From contig JAJOZX010006162.1 of NCBI GenBank assembly GCA_023014485.1, positions 182,001-246,000 on the forward strand: DNA of 64,000 nt, in the 5' to 3' direction. Position numbers and translations under genes: made by a program. Shown here piece by piece: positions 1 through 12,872 of this stretch (positions are counted from its first letter, which is position 1; each line of letters starts with the position of its first letter). The DNA is from Bathynomus jamesi. Taxonomy: Eukaryota > Arthropoda > Malacostraca > Isopoda > Cirolanidae. The notes below the pieces were generated by a model. It was not told where the DNA came from. It did no database searches and was given only the letters and a program-made list of their open reading frames with translations.

Positions 1-743
1 AAATAGAATGTAGCAAACATAATTTCAGAAAAAAATGAAAAGACTAAATAATGTCTAATGTTGGGAACATGAAACATAATTGCTACAAAGGGAAAAAAAC
101 AGATAAATTCAAACTTTTTGTACAGTTAAAATCGCACTTCACCTTTTAAAGGAATTAATTAAAATAATTTTTAGGCGGTGTCCATTACGGAGTTTTCACT
201 ATCTCATTTCATCCAAATGCAATCTAGGAAAGAAGTAGGAAAGTAGGAAGCTTTTGATAGAAAGTTAGAAAGAATATAAAGTTGTTTCATCAAACTAAAA
301 CAATAAGAATTTTGAAAGAATTTTGCCCTCAAAATCTCCAAATAGTTTGCAATTAATTTCAGAAGTTACCACAATGTCTTCATTCCTTTTAATTAGTATT
401 TAAAAATTAAATCTTTTAATGAAAATTTATCGTAATAATAAATACATAAATAGGCAGTAAAATGCTGAAAATAAAGTGTTAAGCCCATCTCAATCGGTCG
501 TTGTTTGCACTGATTCGTTTGCAGCGATTAAGCGACCCACAATTCTTAATGAAACGCACCAATATTAATTCAGTGAATTTAATGCATTCTCTCTTTATAT
601 ATAAATAATTAATAACTTAATCAATGGTAAATTAATGAATGATAAATAATATATTAGTAACTCAAATTTCCCTTTATTAACTCTCTTTATTATTATTATG
701 TTAATAATTAAAAGTATTTTATACTAAATTTTTTACCACAAAA

Positions 744-774
<31 letters not shown>

Positions 775-1330
775 GAGTATATATAGGTTAATATAATTTT
801 ATATTATATGCATTTAAAATTCCTAAAATCCATGTAATTATTGACAGAAAGTAGACTTTTCACAAATAATTGTCAATTTAGAGTTAACTAAAATCTTTCG
901 AGATTTACATTTGACTGCTCAAAAAGGGGGTCAAAACCCCACTCTCTTCCCAACTCAAAATTTTAAATAATCTAATTTCAAAATATCTCTCATTCCTGTA
1001 TTTAACGGTTACAATGGCATCAGTAATCCTGATCTTCAGGTCCAAAATATCGGCAACTTTCATCATGTCAGAAAAAACTTTGAGATGTTCTTTCAAACGC
1101 AGAAACTGTATCATTCTATCTAACTTAATTAATATTTTAATAGGGTTGGAATTTGTAAACATAATTTAACAACACCCTGTATTCTACATTCCTTTCATTA
1201 CAGGATACTCAGTTATTCTTTAATATTGTTTTAATAATCAAAGTTTCATAATGTTCTTAAAGAATTTAATGGAAAACATTTCTCTTTATATTTTGTTATT
1301 GTGGAAATTAAGAAAAAATCTATGTTTAAA
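1..1330. repeat. Third copy of FReD intron 2 sequence
   Basis: This stretch repeats sequence found in both duplication arms. Bases 1-480 are the reverse complement of about 54100-54580. Bases about 500-1330 resemble 31060-31760 in the same orientation and 51880-52640 inverted. No intact gene lies here, but a conserved coiled-coil-like open stretch sits at 1013-1105 on the minus strand. I read it as the edge of another FReD unit extending off the left end of the window. Confidence 0.75.
1013..1105 (-). other. Candidate relic exon, coiled-coil-like
   Basis: The minus strand has an open stretch preceded by a weak acceptor-like ATACAG and ending at GCCATT before GTAACC, a possible donor. The peptide includes LKEHLKVFSDMMKVADI and then DLKIRITDAI, which looks helical. 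The right arm has the same peptide in diverged form at 52099-52185 (KIADISDLKIRITDAI), but there GTAACC has become ATGACC. The left arm lacks the segment near 31560. It lies in the intron 2 equivalent, so it may be a lost alternative stalk exon of the FReD gene. Inference; no transcript evidence. Confidence 0.35.
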
Positions 1331-3240
1331 ATATGAAAATAAAAACCACTCTAATAGACAGAGTTTATTTCCACAACAGTCGACGCCCACTGGCATCCTC
1401 CTCGGGTGGATACAGAAAAACGAATTAACCAAAACAAGAGGGAAAAAACAGTCCAGGGAACGACCGTTAAGAAATTCGCACCTAGGTTAGATCCCATTCT
1501 CCCGACACCGGAAGGGCATTTTCATTAAGTACATTCCCACAAATTTAAAACTATCTTCCTGTTCTAAACATGCAGATTCTATTATTTTTTTATTTTTTTA
1601 CATAATTATTACATTTATTATTAAATCTATTACATTTAATATTGCATAATTATTTATTACAGAAATTATAAATTTATTATTACATTGGTTATTACATTGT
1701 TGTTTATTATACAGAACCTATAAACCGAAAAACGAATGAAAAAGGCGATTAGGAAACAATTCAGAGACCATTGAGAAATTCGCACCTAGGTTAGATACCG
1801 TTTTCCAGACACCAGAAGCATTGTATTACAGGGTCCCGCTTATAAGTACATTCGCCAAATTAAAACTATCTTCTTGTTCTATACATACAGATTCTAATAT
1901 TTTGACATAATTACTGCATTTATTATTGCATTTACATTTTTTTAACATTTATTATTATTACCTTTACCCTAATTATTAAATTTATAACATTACCTTTATT
2001 ATTACATCTGTTGCATTTATATTTATTTCCACATTTATTACTTCCATTATTACATTTACTAAAAGCGAGTAAGGAAACAATCCCGAGACATTTAAGAAAT
2101 TCACACTTAGGTTAGAACACGTTCCCCCGACTCCGTAAGGGATTTTTTGACCAAGAATCTCATTAAAGGGTCTAACTTATAAGTACCTTCGCACAAATTA
2201 AAATTATCTACTTTTTCTATACACACAGATTCTATTATTTTTCTTTTGACGTAATTATTACATTTATAAAGTACTTTACTTGATTCCCAATCTATAGCAT
2301 GATTATTTTGGCTGGCGTGATAAAAAATGGCATTATTAGTATTACAACTTCTGAAGGCATATTTGTGTTCTTTAATACGGGTTTCAATATTTCTTCCAGT
2401 TTCTCCCACGTATACTAAATCACAACTTTTACAGGGAATACTGTAGACACAGGCTTGTTCCTCTTTTGCAACGTTATTCCTAACCAATTTACTTTTCACG
2501 GTAAACGAATATTTGAACGCCAAAGCAAACTTAAAATCTTTCGTCAACGGTTTTACTCTTTCTAAGCCGGCAATGTAAGACAAACTCACATATTGTTTTG
2601 GTTAACTGAAGGTTCCCGAGGGGATAAAAAGATTTTCTGGCTTTAAAATACACCTTTCTGATAAACCACACGGGATATTTTCAATCCTTAAAAATGTTCC
2701 AAATCTTTGAATTTTCCGGGTCCAGCAAATGTGGGCTACAAATCCTGAGTGCTCTTAGAAACATGGAAGAAATAATTGAGCTTTTAACCCCTTCATCATG
2801 ATATGAAAAATAATGAATGTACGAATTACAATGAGTAGGTTTTCTATAGACCGTGAAATTGGGCTTTCCGCTTTCGTTAATGACCAAAACATCTAGAAAA
2901 GGTAATTGTTTTTCGTTCTCCCATTCATATTTAAATTTAATAGAGGGAACAAGATTATTTAATGACTGAAAGAAAGTGTCAAAGTTGTTCCAGTGATCAG
3001 GCCAAAATGAGAAAATATCATCTACATAACGAAACCAAATTAGATTCCTGGGACATATTGTTTGCAACAATTCTGACTCATAAATTCAATGTATAATGTA
3101 CTCAGTATTGGGGATAAAGGGGACCCCATTCACATACCAAAACGTTGCAAATAAAATTCTTCACCGAAGGAGAAGGCATTATTGGTGACAGAGTTTTATC
3201 AGTTCGAAAAATACAGATGTGGGCATGCCTAGTTCTACGT
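1331..3240 (-). mobile_element. Penelope-like element, truncated inverted copy
   Basis: Reverse-strand partial copy of the PLE that follows at 3560-7065. Its end at about 1339-1500 matches the ends at 3650-3800 and 6880-7060, including the shared motif CACCTAGGTTAGAT and a terminal ACTCTAATAGACAGAG. The RT N-terminus is missing; the palm and GIY-YIG parts survive. Such head-to-head arrangement with repeated ends is typical of PLEs. The junction with the forward copy is near 3240. Confidence 0.8.
2107..3070 (-). pseudogene. PLE reverse transcriptase/GIY-YIG fragment
   Basis: Two open blocks on the minus strand. The first (3070-2681) holds the RT motif WFRYVDDIFSFW, with the YVDD catalytic core, followed by FLDVLVINESGKPNF typical of Penelope RTs. 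A stop follows GluAsn...FKD, as in the forward copy. The second block (2589-2107) holds the GIY-YIG endonuclease: CKSCDLVYVGETGRNIETR with an upstream CVYSIPC. This copy keeps the frame around ALAFKYSFTVKSK where the forward copy has lost one base. Not functional alone because the RT N-terminus is absent. Confidence 0.85.
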
Positions 3241-3559
3241 TAATAAATGCAGTAATTATGTCAAAATATTAGAATCTGTATGTATAGAACAAGAAGATAG
3301 TTTTAATTTGTGGGAATGTACTTATAAGCAGACCCTGTAATAAAATGCCCTTCCGGTGTCGGGAGAACGGTATCTAACCTAGGTGCGAATTTCTCAATGT
3401 TCTCTGGATTGTTTCCTAATCGCCTTTTTCATTCGTTTTTCGGTTTATAAGTTCTGTATAATAAACAACAATGTAATAACCAATGTAATAATAAATTTAT
3501 AATTTCTGTAATAAATAATTATGCAATATTAAATTTAATAATTATGTAAAAAAAAATTA

Positions 3560-6500
3560 AAAAATAATAGAATCTGCATGTTTAGAACAGGAAGATAGTT
3601 TTAAATTTGTGGGAATGTACTTAAGGAAAATGCCCTTCCGGTGTCGGGAGAATGGGATCTAACCTAGGTGCGAATTTCTTAACGGTCGGTCCGTGGACTG
3701 TTTTTCCCTCTTGTTTTGGTTCATTCGTTTTTCTGTATCCACCCGAGGAGGATGCCAGTGGGCGTCGACTGTTGTGGAAATAAACTCTGTCTATTAGAGT
3801 TGGTTTTTATTTTCATATTTTGACCTTCACTTAGAAAAAAGTGAAGTTTTTTGCATTTATTATGGATCCCACGATCAGACGGCATCTATTCGCCTTCTTC
3901 TTATTTATCTTTCCCCAACTTATATCTTCCTATCGTCTATATGAAAAAACACTATTGGCTGTGAAGACCAAGAAGCTGCAACTCAAGTTCCTGCAAGTGT
4001 TTAGTGGATCAAGTGTGCCCGAAGTCCTTGATACCGTTTACCTTCAGGAAGGACCATACACCGTTTCCAAATTTTGCCAGGGAAATTTTGAAGGAACGTA
4101 TTTCGTGTTAAAAGAGAAATTGACCATACGTATTTCACACTAAGAAATTGTCTACGCGTCCTTAAATCGCATGTGTCGTGTGAACTACTTGTGGCGCTGT
4201 TTGAAACTGCAGATTATAAATGCGACGTGGAGACTAGACGCACTGAACAACGACTTAACAGAAAGCTATCCTATTTATGTGATGAAAGTGCTTGGTCAAA
4301 GTGTGCGGTGGAAGGTTCCGTTTTAAATTTATCGACGTATGTCTTATCCAAATCCGAAAAGGAAGTTCTTAATTTAGGGCTGTCGTTTGCCCTTAAACCC
4401 GATAAAAACATTGTTTTAGATTTTGTGTCTTCCGTAGTTAATTCTAGGGTGGATATTCCGTGTTTAAATGGTTTGATTCTGAGCAAGTTTCTGGAACATT
4501 TCAACTCAATGGACTCTATTCCCAAAAGATTCCGGTTAGCTGTAGACAAGCTCAGTCAGAACGAAGCAATATTTGTCACTAAAGCGGACAAAAGTAACAC
4601 TGTGGTTATTTTGGACAAGTGTGATTATAAACAAAAAATAGAAGCGTTACTTAGTGATGAATTCACCTACACCAAAGTGAGATCGTCCCCCCTAAAACGT
4701 CTTTCTGCCGAATTCAACAAAACCATCAGGAACTTATTAAAAGATGTCCCGGCGATTTATCCTAAAAGATTTCTACAGATTAACCCCAAACTCCCCCACA
4801 TTTACGACCTACCCAAAACCCATAAGATTAATATATCACTCCGTCCCATTATTTCACACAGGGGTTCCTTTAGTTAAAGGTTATCTAAATTTTTTGCAGA
4901 TAAATTATCCCCATTAGTTGGTAAATTTTCAGGCTCGCACATCACTAATTCCTGTGACTTTATTAACAAAGTTATGTCCTTTGATTTAAAACGGAGAAGA
5001 ATGATCAGTTTTGACGTTGAGTCCTTGTTTACGAAAGTTCCCATTGATGATGTACTTAGTTTTTTAGATAGAAAATTGCCAACATGTAACGTAGAACTAG
5101 GCATGCCCACATCTGTATTTTTCGAACTGATAAAACTCTGTGTCACCAATAATGCCTTCTCCTTCGGTGAAGAATTTTATTTGCAACGTTTTGGTATGTG
5201 AATGGGGTCCCCTTTATCCCCAATACTGAGTACATTATACATTGAATATTATGAGTCGGAATTGTTGCAAACAATATGTCCCAGGAATCTAATTTGGTTT
5301 CGTTATGTAGATGATATTTTCTCATTTTGGCCTGACCACTGGAACAACTTTGACACTTTCTTTCAGTCATTAAATAATCTTGTTCCCTCTATTAAATTTA
5401 AATATGAATGGGAGAACGAAAAACAATTACCTTTTCTAGATGTTTTGGTCATTAACGAAAGCGGAAAGCCCAATTTCACGGTCTATAGAAAACCTACTCA
5501 TTGTAATTCGTACATTCATTATTTTTCATATCATGATGAAGGGGTTAAAAGCTCAATTATTTCTTCCATGTTTCTAAGAGCACTCAGGATTTGTAGCCCA
5601 CATTTGCTGGACCCGGAAAATTCAAAGATTTGGAACATTTTTAAGGATTGAAAATATCCCGTGTGGTTTATCAGAAAGGCGTATTTTAAAGCCAGAAAAT
5701 CTTTTTATGCCCCTCGGGAACCTTCAGTTAACCAAAAACAATATGTGAGTTTGTCTTACATTGCCGGCTTAGAAAGAGTAAAACCGTTGACGAAAGATTT
5801 TAAGTTTGCTTTGGCTTCAAATATTCGTCTACCGTGAAAAGTAAATTGGTTAGGAATAACGTTGAACAACAGGAACAAGCCTGTGTCGACAGCATTCCCT
5901 GTAAAAGTTGTGATTTAGTATACGTGGGTGAAACTGGAAGAAATATTGAAACCCGTATTAAAAAACATAAATATGCCTTCAGAAGTTGTAATACTAATAA
6001 TGCCACTTTTTATCACGCATGCCAAAATAATAATGCTATAGATTGGGAATCAAGTGAGGTACTTTATAAATGTAATAATTATGTCAAAAGAAAAATAATA
6101 GAATCTGTATGTATAGAAAAAGTAGATAATTTTAATTTGTGCGAAGGTACTTATAAGTTAGACCCTTTAGTGAGATTCTTGGTCAAAAAATCCCTTACGG
6201 AGTTGGGGGAACGTGTTCGAACCTAAGTGTGAATTTCTTAAAGGTCTCTGGATTGTTTCCTTATTCGCTTTTAGTTCATTCGATTTTTTGGGGGGGAGGG
6301 GGGGGAATGTAAATGGAATAATAAACGTAAATGTAAATGTAATAATGGAAGTAATAAATGTGGAAATAAAAATAAATGCAACAGATGTAATAGTAAAGGT
6401 AATATTATAAATTTAATAATTAGGGTAAAGGTAACAATAATAAATGTTAAAAAAATGTAAATGCAATAATAAATGCAGTAATTATGTCAAAATATTGGAA

Positions 6501-7065
6501 TCTGTATGTATAGACAAGTAGATAGTTTTAATTTGTGCGAATGTACTTATAAGCGGGACCCTGTAATAAAATGCCCTTCCGGTGTCGGGAGAATGGTATC
6601 TAACCTAGGTGCGAATTTCTCAAGGGTCTCTGGGTTGTTTCCTTCTCGCCTTTGTCATTCGTTTTTCGGTTTATAAGTTCTGTATAATAAAAACAATGTA
6701 ATAACGAATGTAATAATAAATTTATAATTTCTGTAATAAATAATAATGCAATATTAAATGTAATAAATTTAATAATAAATGTAATAATTATGTAAAAAAA
6801 AATAGAATCTATGTTTAGAACAGGAAGATAGTTTTAAATTTGTGGGAATGTACTTATAAGCGGGTCCCTTTAATGAAAATGCCCTTCCGGTGTCGGGAGA
6901 ACGGGATCTAACCTAGGTGCGAATTTCTTAACGGTCGGTCCGTGAACTGTTTTTCCCTCTTGTTTTGGTTCATTCGTTTTTCTGTATCCACTGGAGGAGG
7001 ATGCCAGTGAGCATCGAAATTGTTGTGGAAATAACTCTGTCTATTAGAGTGGGTTTTTATTTCCA
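3560..7065 (+). mobile_element. Penelope-like element, near full length
   Basis: Forward-strand PLE bounded by repeated end blocks (about 3600-3800 and 6830-7060) that share the CACCTAGGTTAGAT region, the CCACCCGAGGAGGATGCCAG region and the CTCTGTCTATTAGAGT end. Between them lies one RT plus GIY-YIG coding region. Bases 6240-6800 are a low-complexity AT-rich tract with many ATAATAAATGTA words. Together with the inverted copy upstream it forms a symmetric 5.7 kb block. The right-hand flank at 7066 does not match the left flank, so the target site is unclear. Confidence 0.8.
3841..6226 (+). pseudogene. PLE reverse transcriptase with GIY-YIG endonuclease
   Basis: Reads as one decayed Penelope-type protein. 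A short open block begins at 3841. The main frame starts about 4150 and runs through DLPKTHK, then FDVESLFTKVPID, FGM-MGSPLSPILSTLYIE and RYVDDIFSFW (YVDD catalytic motif), ending with GIY-YIG residues CKSCDLVYVGETGRN. In-frame stops lie at 4875-4877 (TAA), 5199-5201 (TGA) and 5649-5651 (TGA). A one-base deletion near 5815, seen by comparison with the inverted copy, shifts the GIY-YIG part to another frame from 5834. PLEs use the RT for target-primed transposition and GIY-YIG for target cleavage. This copy cannot make an intact protein. Confidence 0.88.
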
Positions 7066-7760
7066 TAAGAACGAGGATATTGTTTCAACCACAAATCTGA
7101 TAAAAATGTGCGATGACTTCGTTTAAAACTACATCGGCGTCGGTTACCAAAGAACTCTGATAAAAGCCAAAGAAATTGCCGAAAATCTTTTTGTCAAACA
7201 GGGTTTAACGCCATTTTACATTTTCGTTGTAATAAACGCCAATTCAGTATGAAGCTGAAGATGAAACAGTAACGAACCGGAAAGCCACGTTCATATTTGA
7301 ATAATATACGAACTAATATGTGGACCTTTGGGAATTTATTTATGACTTGGAACGACTTCTTCACAAGAAAACTTTCATGAAGCACTGCATGGATCTCCAC
7401 CACGCGTTTACAGACAGATAGAGGTGTGACATTAACGGTTTTGACCTCGGCGAGGAGCTCGGCTTGGTATTTTACGCGAAAGATTGCCGCGCTCCTCAAC
7501 AACTTCAATTTATTTTAAACAATAAAAGTTGTGACAACCTTCCCAAACACCAGGATATCACTCAGGATGCCCTTCTAAGTAGTGAATGGCGAGCGGAGCA
7601 TCTCGAAGTTGAAATTCACAAGGACTTATCTGCCATCGATAATATAATTGGCGATGACAGGCTCTCATCGTTTTCCATCCTGTTGTTTTACAGCATAGAC
7701 TTGTCACATGCGATATCAGAATTTGCGGTTGCTAAGACACGAAGAGTCTCCTTTTGAATG
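7066..7760. other. Unidentified stretch with weak coding look
   Basis: Open stretches occur on both strands (minus 7508-7194; plus 7464-7757), and base composition is less AT-rich than the surroundings. I recognise no motif or family. It lies between the PLE and the start of left-arm homology at about 7760 and has no visible match elsewhere in the window, so it may be a fragment of a decayed element. Confidence 0.3.
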
Positions 7761-7879
7761 TTTCTCTAATGTTTGTGGCTTTAAAATATAAATTGTAAAC
7801 AAATTTAATCCAATTGAAATGTTGAAAATTGTATACCTCACAATTCATGAATCCTTCGTTGAGACCACACTAAAACACA

Positions 7880-8000
7880 GGAGAGGGGGAGAGGCGCCGA
7901 ATGCATGCGTTTGCATGGGGTGCTCTTTCCCCTTGTCATTACGGAGGAGGTTAAATGACACGAGCATTATTATTTTTCATGATCTCCAACAAACCATAAG
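7880..8000 (-). repeat. SINE-like tail relic
   Basis: Contains GGCGCCGAAT...GGGGTGCTCTTTCCCC...GGAGGAGGTTAAATGAC, matched in inverse at 63835-63955 and resembling the tails at 36540-36640, 46590-46700 and 60700-60770. The shared part is a GGATCC-like start, a CTGTAGGTC-like middle and a GAGGTTAAAC-like end. I read these as 3' tails of one SINE family; the head is not recognisable here. Confidence 0.4.
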
Positions 8001-8814
8001 TCATAAGAATATATCAAAAGTCATTCTTATGTTGGGTAATCAAGTTTTATTGTGATTCATTATTCGCCCTTTTTATTAAACCATACCATGAGAGATAGAC
8101 ATCATCATCATACAATGATCAATGAACATGAAGGATTCTGTTTCACACTTTACCACAAACTGCAACACAAATTGCCCGAAAGAGGAACAATCTTAAAGTG
8201 GAGAGATTCAATCATTTATTTCTAAAATTTAAATCTACGATAATTTTGGAATTTGTTAATTTTACCTTTTTACTTTTTTCGAATTGAAAATTGCTGTAAT
8301 TTAATGTGATAAATGTTGAAAAAGCTCTTTATTGAATCATACCCCAAATATGTTTCTGAAAACTACTTTTATTATGTAAACTTATTTGATTGATACCGTT
8401 TTAAACTTATTAAATTAATTGTTTTTTATCGTATTTTAATATACTGACTTTAAAATCATGTAGATGATATTTCATTTTTAATGATAATTCTTATCAATTT
8501 AAGAAAAATGAAAATACAAGTTTTAATGAAGTGTGAATTTTGCTTTTATAGTGCCCAAATTGAACATAATTTGTTCCAGTCATACAATGAGAGCAATTTA
8601 AAAAGAACGTTTTAAAATACAAGCTGCCAATTCCAACATCCTGATTATATTGATGTTGGAAAAAGAGGAAAATATGGTTCTCATTTCATTCATTTGCTTT
8701 CATTTTGAGTCTCAATTGTTTATTCTGAAACGAGCTGGTATAAAGAGTTTGGTTTTTGGTTGTTTTATACCAACTTAAAAACTACAAAAGGTAGGACTCA
8801 AAGTGTGCACTTCT

Positions 8815-8990
8815 TATAGGGGTAGGGTTAACAGACGTCCGGCAAAAGGAGGACATGTCAGGTATTAAATGGGTCGTTTGAGCTTGAGAAGCTCATTTTT
8901 AAGTCTGGATCATATCTGAATAAAGAGCAAGACAATATCAACATATTTAAAATGCATGCTGGACAGAAGACATGAGACTGAAAAGGAGGA
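8815..8990. mobile_element. Degenerate MITE insertion
   Basis: The right arm reads straight through the equivalent site near 62755, while this arm has extra DNA starting TAGGGTTAACAGACGTCCGG and containing GGAGGACATGT. The words resemble the TAGGATTACCATACGTCCGG start of the element at 50306. No clean target duplication was found. Confidence 0.4.
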
Positions 8991-9468
8991 TAGGGATTAT
9001 GTACTTTTAGGAAGAGGGAAGACGATCACTGATTTCCTTTCTTTTGTCTCAGTTTCAAATTTTTTCAGTGTTCACAGTACCTTTCACCCATGCTATCCCC
9101 CATTCTTTTGGATCAAGTTGATCGGTGTGAATAAAACATAAGGAAAGAGTAGAAATACATTTGATAGTGTTCCATATTTTCCATGTAAATATCACAATGT
9201 CATTGCAAACATTTAAATTGTGTTTAGAAAAAAAATAGTTTCAATAATAGTTTAATAATAATTAGTTTATATGATACAGAAAACTATTGTTGTAGAAAAG
9301 TTAGTGAGTAGTAATGAAATTAAAGTTTAATTGTTTATAAAAATATACCTAATATATTATGTATACAATATTACATTTTAAATAATTGTAATGTAAAGCT
9401 TTCGAGGATTTGTACAAACAAGCAAACTCTAAACATATGTTTAAAATATAATTTGCAATAGGATTTTC

Positions 9469-9729
9469 GGACCTTTTCCAGTTTGTGTACCGTTTTTCAT
9501 ATAATTTATTTTTGCTTCTTTTCAGATAAAAAATGAGTGATAATATCAATCTCTTCAGTTAGGCTTATAAGGCTAACTAACGAAAATATCACGACCTAAC
9601 CTAACCAATCGTTAGGTTAACTGTACGCCCTTGACGATTGGTTAGGTTAGGTCATGATATTTTCGTTAGTTAGCCTTATAAGGCAAAAATAAATTATATG
9701 AAAAACGGTACACAAACTGGAAAAGGTCC
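9469..9729. mobile_element. 261 bp foldback MITE with 8 bp duplication
   Basis: TIRs begin GGACCTTTTCCAGTTTGTG and extend about 45 bp. The element is flanked by perfect 8 bp duplications GGATTTTC at 9461-9468 and 9730-9737. The right arm lacks it near 62300 and reads a single GATTTTC there, confirming insertion after the duplication. Inside is the palindromic core (AACGAAAATATCACGACC...CCTAACC with its inverse) shared with foldbacks at 25204, 50340 and 55772. Confidence 0.85.
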
Positions 9730-10469
9730 GGATTTTCTTTACAAAATAATAAAGATTAAGTAATTGTTTTTGCATTTAGGCCTCAGTTTTACAAACTGTT
9801 CACGTTGTTCTTTAACAAGAATTTAAAGCTAGAAATTTTGAGATATAATTAAAAAATATAGTTTATGACGTCATACTATATTGGAAACAAAATATCCCAT
9901 TTGGCCAACAGAGATTTTAGTTGAAAGCACAGTTGTGAGTATTCAGTTTGGCGACTGAAATTGAGTTACTGCAAATCTGTGGTCGAATTTTAAGTTGAAG
10001 CCATGTTGCAAACCGTGTGGTGCTATCCAGTTTTGACCAAGGGCTTATTTGTATTCCTGTGCCATCTTTCTTTGCCTGAAGACCTGTTGGATTGTTGTTG
10101 TGACAGTTATTGTACCACCACCCTCCTTTATACCTCACAGCGCAGCTGGACTTTGCTATTGGGCAGTAAAATATTTGTATTAAGATTAAAATATATATAT
10201 TACATGAAGGGAGTGTAAGAGAAGAAAAGGCCTGTTAATTTTATTTCATTAGCTTTATTATGTATTAAAAGTAAATAATATCTAAGAACCCTTAATATAG
10301 TTATGGCTTAAACCTATAAAAATTAATAAAAAACAATAAGTTAAAATGAGACACACCAGCTTTATCGTTGTCCATGTCAAATGTCGAGAAATAGAGGCCA
10401 TTCAGGGAGCTGAAGCGATCAAAGGCCGTACTTTTAGCATTGTAATTGGTTGCCGTAAGTTTGTATCTG

Positions 10470-11316
10470 AAGAGAAATTTAAATGTCATATCAGAGTCTT
10501 CAGCTCCATGAGCCCTTTAACGACGGATGGTACCTTAAAGTCCACCAGAAATAATAATATAAATTGTACTACAATTCCTCGTTTCTATAAATGTTTCTAC
10601 ATGTTATTGGGAGAGGAACCCAAAATGTGTATCATTTCAGTGATTAGTTACTAAAATATTTAGTTTTGAATAACAATAAAACGTTCTGGTAACAAGAGTG
10701 CCCGCATATGTTGCGGACTCCTCCTTAAAGGGATAAGAGAGACATTGAGGCTGTTCTCTACTTACCGTCAATTACAGAGACGAGAACAAAAGTGGAAAGA
10801 TTTTAATATTATGAAGTTTTTAAAATTTTAAAATTCATATATTTGCGAACAGTGGAAATATGCTTCCCACTTCAACAATTGGACGGTTTGAATTGAAAAT
10901 AATTCAAATGCCTCTTTAATCGATTTTTGATAACTTTTTTGGTAACTTTTACCGATTTTGGTGACCGAGGTACTTGAAGCCGTACTCCGCACAACGAGTG
11001 CGTTCCAGCGAAGTGACTCACTGACTAAACTCCAACTTTGTGGAAAGAAGAAAGCCTTGATCAAAGGTGACTCACATATCACGTCTGGAATTTTAACGTT
11101 CTGAATGCACCTTGAATCACTTCTACTTCCAAGCATTCAATTTTAGAAGGACTGCATCGCTTCTGATAGTTAAGTGGTTTCACATTTGGAAAGATAGCTG
11201 CTTCAATAAAAAGAAACTGACTGAATCATTACTGTGATTCATGTGGCTGAAGTTGTGAATAAGTCACTGATCGATTGTGGAACAGATCTTCATAAATTTA
11301 ATATAATTTGTGAAAA
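10470..11316. other. Intron 8 sequence homologous to right arm
   Basis: No gene seen. It is FReD intron DNA; 10800-11316 mirrors parts of 60480-61500 (for example the TTTAAAATTTTAAAA tract and the CTTGGAAGTAGAAGTGATTC region). The open stretch on the minus strand here is not conserved on the right arm. Confidence 0.6.
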
Positions 11317-11486
11317 TACACTGGTCGACAAAATCGAACTTTTTCTCTCATCAAAGATGCATACACACGTTTCTAGACCGGTTTTGTACGGTGATTCCAA
11401 ATCTGTTTTCGATTTTCCTCTAGCACATGTAGTTATTGAAATATGACTGGTGTTAATTTCAGCACAATTTATCGTAAAAGTACAAC

Positions 11487-11492
11487 TTTATT
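11487..11492 (-). terminator. Poly(A) signal AATAAA
   Basis: Canonical AATAAA on the minus strand, about 24 bases beyond the stop of the gene ending at 11516. This placement supports that gene's 3' end and its minus-strand orientation. Confidence 0.5.
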
Positions 11493-11600
11493 CATAAAAA
11501 GAAATGTACACCAACCTAAAAATGTTGAGAGTATGATTTTCTTTTGTAAACCTTGTCCGGATTGTCGCGGTACAACATCCAGCATTAGTCTGCCAGCATA

Positions 11601-12872
11601 TCAGGTTGTAACATAAATTCTGCTCGATTAGAAAACGGAGGATAGATAATAGAATAACATCAAGATAATGTGAAATAGTTTTAGAAATGTTGCAAAATAC
11701 ACTCGGCGACAGGTTCGCACATGTTTTATCACGATACAGAATGATACAGAATTACTTAGGCTAGTGTAGGCTTAGGCTAGTGTAGGATTAGGCTAATGAA
11801 TATTTTCTCTGGTGTTTTTCATACAGTTACAACGCCACCTCTACGATATTACAGTAATTGATTTGAGAAGTTCAGAAATGGAGACTTTAGTCTGAAAGAT
11901 TATCAACGAACAGGACGACTAAATGAGTTAGATGAAGAGTTGCTGAAAGCAACAGTGGAGGAAAACTCAACGGTAACTGTAAGAGAACTTGGCCTGCAAC
12001 TCGGCGTTAGCCATATGACCATTCATCGTCATTTGAAGTTGTTAGGCAAAGTAGTGAAGGTTGGAAAATGGGTTCCGCATGATTTGTCACAAGCGAATCT
12101 TCAACATCGAATCGGTATTTGCACATCACTGCATTCTCGGCAACTGCAGGCACCGTTTTTGAATCGGATCGTCACTGGGGATGAAAAATGGGTCCTCTAT
12201 AAAATATTTAGCGTCGACATCAGTGGCTTAGCAGTGAAACAAAGCTTGAGCCTCAGCCAAGGAATGGACCCCATCCAAAGAAAATTTTGCTATGCGTTTG
12301 GTGGGATATGCAAGGAATTATTCATTTTGAGCTTCTGCCAGATAACCAAACAATCATAGCTGAAGTCTACTGCCAACAACTCTAACGATTGAAGATGGCA
12401 TTACAAGAAAAACGTCCTGCATTAATTAATCGCAGAGGTGTTCTATTCCACCAGGATAACGCGCGCCCTCACACTGCTCGAACCACCACTGCCCAATTGG
12501 AGGCATCTAGTTGGTAAAAAATACCTCATCCACCTTATTCTCCGGACATCGCACCTTCAGACTACCATTTATTCAGAAGTCTGCAACACCACCTAGATGG
12601 ACAAAAGTTGCAATCCAGGGAAGCTATCGAAAACGAAGTGATCGCTTTTTTTTAACTCGAAACCAAGGGATTTCTTCGAACGTGGCATAAAAAATCTTTT
12701 CTACAGGTGGGAGGAGGTTATAAAAAAAGAATGGAATTATATTGATGATTAATTTGTCATTTAATTTTTGTTGTGAATAAACTAAAAATTCGAGCAAATT
12801 TGTCCTTATAAGTCATTTAATTTTTGTTCTGAATGATCTAAAAAATCGAGCAGAATATATGTTACAACCTTA
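11601..12872 (+). mobile_element. mariner element, 1272 bp
   Basis: TIRs read TCAGGTTGTAACATAAATTC on the left and, inverted, TAAGGTTGTAACATATATTC on the right. They are flanked by TA at 11599-11600 and 12873-12874. Size is normal for mariner. It inserted into the 3' part of the host element's gene: removing it joins ...FWTESI to MLAD, restoring the conserved C-terminus. Confidence 0.9.
11866..12751 (+). pseudogene. mariner transposase, frameshifted
   Basis: An HTH-like N-terminal part (YQRTGRLNELDEE, then VSHMTIHRHLK) leads to WVPHDL and the catalytic VTGDEKWVLY. Later motifs are in other frames: HQDNARPHTA near 12450 and PPYSPDIAPSDYHLF near 12535, giving the DD34D-type triad of mariners. 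The C-terminus reads KEWNYIDD before TAA at about 12751. At least two frameshifts make it inactive. Confidence 0.85.

Noticed and set aside
7194..7757. Gene at 7194-7757
   Set aside because: Open stretches exist on both strands but no motif, start context or homologue in the window; kept only as an unidentified stretch.
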